A stretch of 53,345 bases of DNA, taken from contig LJTN01000045.1 in the NCBI GenBank assembly GCA_001303415.1, positions 1-53,345 on the forward strand. Direction: 5' to 3'. Under the pieces are notes generated by a model. That model saw only the letters and a list, made by a program, of their open reading frames with translations. It searched no databases and was not told where the DNA came from. Below are positions 50,030 through 53,345 of this stretch, piece by piece (the first letter of the stretch is position 1; every line of letters begins with the position of its first letter). The position numbers and the translations under genes were made by a program. The stretch is from Myxococcales bacterium SG8_38 (GTDB lineage Bacteria > Myxococcota_A > Polyangia > Polyangiales > Houyiibacteriaceae).

Positions 50030-50599
50030 TTACTCTCCCGCCTCTTTGCGCCGGTAGGCATCGAGCACCAAGGCGAGGTTTTGGGCCGGCGCATTGAGCT
50101 GTCCGACCAGGTTCTGCATCGGCGCCATCAGCTGCGCGAGCAGCGAGGCGCGAACTTCGTCTTTGCCTGGCAAAGTGGCGAGCTCTTTTTCCACTCGCTT
50201 GGCATCGAGGACCTGACCCTCGAGAAGGCCGCACTTGACCAAGAGCTTCTCCGGCCGATCCTTGGGTTGAAGCTCGTCGGCGAAATCCTTGCGGAAGGTC
50301 TTGATCACCTTTGCCGCAACGGAAGGATCCTCGAAGCTCCATGCAATGGCGGTCGGACCTACCAGATTGGCCGTGAACTCTTCGTTGTCGGCCAGCTTGG
50401 ACCCTTCTATCGCCTTGCGAACCACGTTGTTCTTGACGACCTTGTACTCGACGCCAGCCTCGCGGAAGCGAGCGCGAAGGTTGGTGATCATCTCGACGTT
50501 CACACCTCGGAAGTCGACGAGCACCGTCGCGCTGGCATTCGCGAAGCTCTCTCGAACGGCGTCGACCTGGGCCGCTTTTTCTTCTCGAGTAAGGCTCAT
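50030..50599 (-). CDS. rplJ: Ribosomal protein L10
   Basis: 189 residues: EKAAQVDAVRESFANASATVLVDFRGVNVEMITNLRARFREAGVEYKVVKNNVVRKAIEG is the rRNA-binding domain, and the C-terminal helix that binds L12 dimers follows (LNAPAQNLALVLDAYRRKEAGE). The start is only 2 bp after the rplA stop, with GGAGG inside the rplA end as ribosome-binding sequence. The usual L10 leader between rplA and rplJ is therefore missing, so autoregulation must differ. Confidence 0.97.
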   Translation of the reverse strand: MSLTREEKAAQVDAVRESFANASATVLVDFRGVNVEMITNLRARFREAGVEYKVVKNNVVRKAIEGSKLADNEEFTANLVGPTAIAWSFEDPSVAAKVIKTFRKDFADELQPKDRPEKLLVKCGLLEGQVLDAKRVEKELATLPGKDEVRASLLAQLMAPMQNLVGQLNAPAQNLALVLDAYRRKEAGE

Positions 50600-50601
50600 G
50601 A

Positions 50602-51300
50602 CTACGCCTCCACCTCTATCGTGCCGGGGTCAACCTTGATGCCGGGACCCATCGTGGAGCTGAGCGTGATGCTCCGCAGATAGGTTCCCTTGGCGGCCGC
50701 AGGCTTGGCCTTGACGAGGGCGTTCACCAGCGATCGCACGTTGCCGACGAGCTCCTCATCGCCAAAGGATCGCTTGCCGACCTGGGCGTGCACGATACCC
50801 GCCTTTTCGGCCCGGAATTCCACCTTGCCGGCTTTCGCTTCACGAACCGCCTTGCCGACGTCGAAGGTGACGGTGCCCACCTTGGGATTGGGCATCAGAC
50901 CACGCGGACCAAGCACACGGCCGAGGCGGCCTACCTGACCCATCATGTCGGGCGTGGCGATGACGGTGTCGAACTCGAGCCAGCCCTCGGTAATCTTGGC
51001 CACGAAATCATCGCCGCCAACGAAATCCGCGCCTGCCTCCTCGGCCTCACCAACCTTCTCGCCTTTGGCGAACACCAGCACGCGGTTCTTCTTGCCCGTG
51101 CCGTGCGGCAACACCACCGCGCCGCGAACCATTTGATCGGCGTGCTTTGGATCCACGCCAAGCCGTACGGCCACGTCGACTGACTCGTCGAAGTTGGCAA
51201 ACGCCAGCTCCTTCACCAGCGACACCGCTTCATTGAGCGTATAGCGACGGCTCTTGTCGGGCTTCTGTAAGGCAGCCCCGCGCTTTTTTCCGGGTTTCAT
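50602..51300 (-). CDS. rplA: Ribosomal protein L1
   Basis: 232 residues from ATG 51300, which has an AAGGAG ribosome-binding sequence at 6 bp; a longer frame upstream is not supported. L1 landmarks are [74 protein letters not shown], and [19 protein letters not shown] at the C-terminus. It binds 23S rRNA at the L1 stalk and commonly represses its own operon. Confidence 0.98.
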   Translation of the reverse strand: MKPGKKRGAALQKPDKSRRYTLNEAVSLVKELAFANFDESVDVAVRLGVDPKHADQMVRGAVVLPHGTGKKNRVLVFAKGEKVGEAEEAGADFVGGDDFVAKITEGWLEFDTVIATPDMMGQVGRLGRVLGPRGLMPNPKVGTVTFDVGKAVREAKAGKVEFRAEKAGIVHAQVGKRSFGDEELVGNVRSLVNALVKAKPAAAKGTYLRSITLSSTMGPGIKVDPGTIEVEA

Positions 51301-51313
51301 CGTGTCTCCTTGC

Positions 51314-51356
51314 GACGGCTCAAGGCCGTCTACCACCAGATGGGGGCCTGGGTGGT
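51314..51356 (-). promoter_or_regulatory. Hairpins in the rplK-rplA spacer
   Basis: GACGGC/GCCGTC (51314-51319 with 51325-51330, 5-nt loop) sits immediately upstream of the rplA ribosome-binding sequence. ACCACC/GGTGGT (51332-51337 with 51351-51356) lies next to it. They may modulate rplA translation; no direct L1-site match could be made by eye. Confidence 0.3.
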
Positions 51357-51386
51357 GCAGGTGAGCTCGACGCTCGTCAGTTGAGC

Positions 51387-51809
51387 TTACTCGACTAACT
51401 CGACCCCCATCGAACGTGCGGTGCCGATGATGCTCTGCATGCACTGCTCGATCGACCCCGCATTGGTGTCTTGAAGCTTGGTCTGCGCGATCTCCCGGAC
51501 CTGGTCCATGGTGATCCTGCCGACCTTGTCTTTGTTCGGGCGGGCCGAGCCCGACTTCAGGTTGAGCGCCTTCTTGATGAGGACCGCCGCAGGGGGCGTC
51601 TTCATGATGAAGCTGAAGGACCGATCCTGATAAACGGAGATCACCACGGGGATGATCAAGCCCGCATCCTTTTGGGTCTTGGCGTTGAACTCCTTGCAGA
51701 ACGCCATGATGTTGACGCCGTGCTGACCGAGCGCCGGCCCGACCGGCGGAGACGGGTTCGCCTGTCCCGCGGGTAGTTGAAGCTTGATCTGTCCGATGAC
51801 CTTTTTCAT
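51387..51809 (-). CDS. rplK: Ribosomal protein L11
   Basis: 140 residues from ATG 51809 ([45 protein letters not shown]), the standard start; GGAGAA lies 11 bp upstream. The C-terminal RNA-binding domain ([27 protein letters not shown]) binds the GTPase-associated centre of 23S r[21 protein letters not shown] and the thiostrepton-relevant N-terminal Pro-rich region are intact. Confidence 0.98.
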   Translation of the reverse strand: MKKVIGQIKLQLPAGQANPSPPVGPALGQHGVNIMAFCKEFNAKTQKDAGLIIPVVISVYQDRSFSFIMKTPPAAVLIKKALNLKSGSARPNKDKVGRITMDQVREIAQTKLQDTNAGSIEQCMQSIIGTARSMGVELVE

Positions 51810-51838
51810 GGCTGCGCGGTTCTCCGGAGCGGCGAGTT

Positions 51839-51852
51839 GTGCCTCACGGCAC
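51839..51852 (-). promoter_or_regulatory. Leader hairpin upstream of rplK
   Basis: GTGCC/GGCAC (51839-51843 with 51848-51852, 4-nt loop) lies 30 bp upstream of the rplK ATG in the nusG-rplK spacer. It is a possible L1-type autoregulatory site by position only. Confidence 0.25.
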
Positions 51853-51958
51853 GAAAAGTGCAACCCAATTTCTGTGAAATCTCGATCGGTTGCGGAATTG
51901 GGGGTTCCGAAGCCGTTTGGGGGGGTCCGGGGGCGAGCGTCTCTCGGCGGCGAGCTGA

Positions 51959-51977
51959 GAAATACTGTAAGTATTTC
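51959..51977. repeat. Perfect AT-rich palindrome between nusG and rplK
   Basis: GAAATACT / AGTATTTC arms of 8 bp with a 3-bp centre (51967-51969). It is unusual in this GC-rich context. It could be a protein-binding operator or an RNA hairpin between nusG and rplK. No T-tract follows, so terminator function is doubtful. Confidence 0.6.
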
Positions 51978-52015
51978 GTAATGATAGACCTACCAGAGGC
52001 CCCGCCCGAGCGTTC

Positions 52016-52540
52016 TCAATTGGTCTTTTCGACCTGGATGTAGTCGAGCTCCACCGGCGTGGCACGGCCGAAAATCGAGACCAGCACGCGAACCTTCTGC
52101 TTCTCGTGGTTCACCTCTTCGATGGTCCCGGTGAAATTGGCAAAGGCCCCGTCGGTGACGCGAACGTGGTCGCCCTTTTCGAACTGCACGCGGGGCTTCG
52201 GCTTGGCGGCGCCCTCTTCGACCTGCTGCTCGATCGCGGCGATCTCGCCTTCGGGGACGGGCGACGGGTGTCGGCCTCCCACGAAGCCGCTCACTTTCGG
52301 CGTGTCCTTGATCAAGTGCCAGGTCTCGTCGTCGAGATCCATTTGGACGAAGATGTAGCCTGGGTAGAACGTCCTCGAGCTCAGACGCGGCTTGCCCCCC
52401 CGGCTCTCTTGCACGTTTTCCTTCGGAATGAGGATGTTCCCGAATCGACTTTCCATGCCGGCTTGCTTGATCCGCTCTTCGAGCGATCGCTTCACTTTGC
52501 TTTCGTAGCCGGAATAGGCCTGAACCACATACCACTTCAT
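52016..52540 (-). CDS. nusG: Transcription termination/antitermination protein NusG
   Basis: 174 residues from ATG 52540 ([24 protein letters not shown]). The NGN domain includes [36 protein letters not shown]; the KOW domain is in [53 protein letters not shown]. It binds RNA polymerase and couples to ribosomes and Rho. It starts 5 bp after the secE stop. Confidence 0.98.
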   Translation of the reverse strand: MKWYVVQAYSGYESKVKRSLEERIKQAGMESRFGNILIPKENVQESRGGKPRLSSRTFYPGYIFVQMDLDDETWHLIKDTPKVSGFVGGRHPSPVPEGEIAAIEQQVEEGAAKPKPRVQFEKGDHVRVTDGAFANFTGTIEEVNHEKQKVRVLVSIFGRATPVELDYIQVEKTN

Positions 52541-52545
52541 CGGAG

Positions 52546-52971
52546 TCACACGTTGTAAATGAAATCGGTGATCTGCGACCACACGGCATCGAAGACGCCC
52601 AGAATGATGGCCGCAATGACGGAGACGATGATGACCACGATCGTTTGGGACCAAGTCTCCTTGCGGGCAGGCCAGGTGACTTTGGAAAGCTCGACGCAGA
52701 CCTCGACCACGAAGGTGTGAGTCTTTTTCGAGCGATAGGCCAAGATCGCGGCGAGCAAGGAAATCAGGCCGGCGCCGACGGCAATGATGGTCGCATTCGG
52801 CTCGGGCACGACGTCCACGGTGTCGGCGAGCAGCGTCCAGATGGCGTTGCTGCTCTTGATGAGGAACCATGCCAGCGCGATGCCGCATGCGGCGTAAGCG
52901 AATTGCACCCACCGCTCCACGCCGAGCGTTCCGGTTGGTCTCGCTTTGTCTTGTTCTGTCGTTATCGCCAT
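52546..52971 (-). CDS. secE: Preprotein translocase subunit SecE
   Basis: 141 residues from ATG 52971, with GAGGAA upstream. Two N-terminal hydrophobic segments ([18 protein letters not shown] and [20 protein letters not shown]) precede the conserved core [39 protein letters not shown], the amphipathic helix and final membrane helix that clamp SecY. The three-helix form resembles the enterobacterial type rather than the one-helix Bacillus form. The gene lies between tRNA-Trp and nusG, as usual. Confidence 0.96.
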   Translation of the reverse strand: MAITTEQDKARPTGTLGVERWVQFAYAACGIALAWFLIKSSNAIWTLLADTVDVVPEPNATIIAVGAGLISLLAAILAYRSKKTHTFVVEVCVELSKVTWPARKETWSQTIVVIIVSVIAAIILGVFDAVWSQITDFIYNV

Positions 52972-52986
52972 CGTTGTTCCTCGCGG

Positions 52987-53060
52987 CAGGCCAGGAGGGA
53001 TTCGAACCCACAACCCGCGGATTTGGAATCCGCTGCTCTACCAATTGGAGCTACTGGTTT
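52987..53060 (-). tRNA. trnW: tRNA-Trp (CCA anticodon), acceptor stem degenerate
   Basis: On the minus strand the D-arm (GCTC-CAATTGGTA-GAGC), anticodon arm (GCGGA-TTCCAAA-TCCGC) and T-arm (GTGGG-TTCGAAT-CCCTC) are in place with anticodon CCA, followed by CTGGCCT and discriminator G73. The 5' acceptor strand reads AAACCAG, giving A2.C71 and A3.C70 mismatches where G2-C71 and G3-C70, identity elements in bacterial tRNA-Trp, are expected. CCA is not encoded (CCG follows). The gene overlaps the 3' end of the rpmG reading frame by 23 bp. Position before secE is the conserved one. Confidence 0.85.
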
Positions 53061-53211
53061 CCTTGTGCTCGGTATGCCGTCCGCAGGTCCGGCAAAATTT
53101 TCTCAGCGTCAATCGTTCCTGCGTTCCGGCCTGTCTCAGCTTCGTGGTGTGATAGTTGCGCGCGCCGCATACTTCGCAGGCGAGCGCGACCTTGACTCGT
53201 TTGTCACTCAC
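53038..53211 (-). CDS. rpmG: Ribosomal protein L33, reading frame extended into tRNA-Trp
   Basis: 57 residues from GTG 53211 ([20 protein letters not shown]). The zinc-ribbon cysteines CEVC and CRTC are present and the end of the normal protein, HTEHKET, is recognisable. L33 usually stops right about there, but here the frame continues with SSSNW and stops inside the tRNA-Trp gene. A small deletion that removed the native stop and the 5' end of the tRNA would explain both oddities. The gene lies between tuf and tRNA-Trp, the standard order. Confidence 0.9.
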   Translation of the reverse strand: MSDKRVKVALACEVCGARNYHTTKLRQAGTQERLTLRKFCRTCGRHTEHKETSSSNW

Positions 53212-53251
53212 TTTCCCACGGAGTCCTCGTCCGCTTCGCGTCCGCCCCCCG

Positions 53252-53345
53252 CTACTCGATGATCTTGGAGATGACGCCCGCGCCGATGGTGCGGCCGCCC
53301 TCACGAATCGCAAAGCGCTGCTTCTCTTCCATGGCTGCCGGCGTG
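53252..53345 (-). CDS. tuf: Elongation factor Tu, C-terminal fragment (cut by window edge)
   Basis: Only the last 30 codons are inside the window: [20 protein letters not shown] followed by ISKIIE and a TAG stop at 53252. This is the C-terminus of domain III of EF-Tu. The remainder lies beyond the right edge. Position just upstream of rpmG and tRNA-Trp is the conserved order. Confidence 0.95.
   Translation of the reverse strand, partial: TPAAMEEKQRFAIREGGRTIGAGVISKIIE

Overview
This window looks like a chromosomal segment of a high-GC myxobacterium-like organism (Myxococcota / former Deltaproteobacteria). That is an inference from the gene content: a soluble Ser/Thr kinase with an HRDVTPQN catalytic loop, runs of lipoproteins with DxDC-type cysteine motifs, a GldA/F/G-type ABC system with a DUF4340 protein, and a MoxR/DUF58/transglutaminase operon. 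No phage, transposase or CRISPR array was seen.

Layout. 1-4832 (minus strand): an ArsR-methyltransferase fusion cut by the left edge, a site-2 protease-like M50 protein, endonuclease III, a PEBP-family protein, a 640-bp non-coding stretch full of nested inverted repeats, and a GT4 glycosyltransferase. 4904-11080: an MBL-fold hydrolase, then on the minus strand fabD, the membrane pyrophosphatase hppA, pgi and a ROK/polyphosphate-glucokinase-like kinase. 11154-13290 (plus): a small membrane protein, BolA, the monothiol glutaredoxin Grx4 and a protein kinase. 13316-20414 (minus): a VTT/DedA-like membrane protein and a DUF58-transglutaminase-MoxR-TPR operon. 20621-25087 (plus): an ABC ATPase, permease, GldG-like protein and DUF4340 protein. 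25084-28979: DUF423, sucA and an Hsp20 gene with its own promoter. 29144-33908 (plus): a run of lipoproteins, one apparently frameshifted, and a rhomboid-fold protein that has lost both catalytic residues. 33905-37596: rnr and a pyrimidine-nucleoside phosphorylase, chained by ATGA overlaps.

The most interesting locus is 37656-39790. It holds a small cysteine-rich, lipoprotein-like peptide with repeated EGxCG/EASCG motifs, a strong hairpin terminator, a DUF692 (MNIO) enzyme and a DUF2063 partner protein. This is the architecture of a bufferin/HvfA-type RiPP (copper-handling, cysteine-modified peptide) cluster. A candidate ECF-type promoter lies upstream.

From 39862 to the right edge (minus strand) lies an acyl-CoA dehydrogenase followed by the classic tuf-rpmG-tRNA-Trp-secE-nusG-rplKAJL-rpoBC block, read right to left. 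In that block the rpmG reading frame runs into the tRNA-Trp gene, and the tRNA acceptor stem carries two A.C mismatches. This suggests a small deletion, or an assembly error, at the rpmG/trnW junction.
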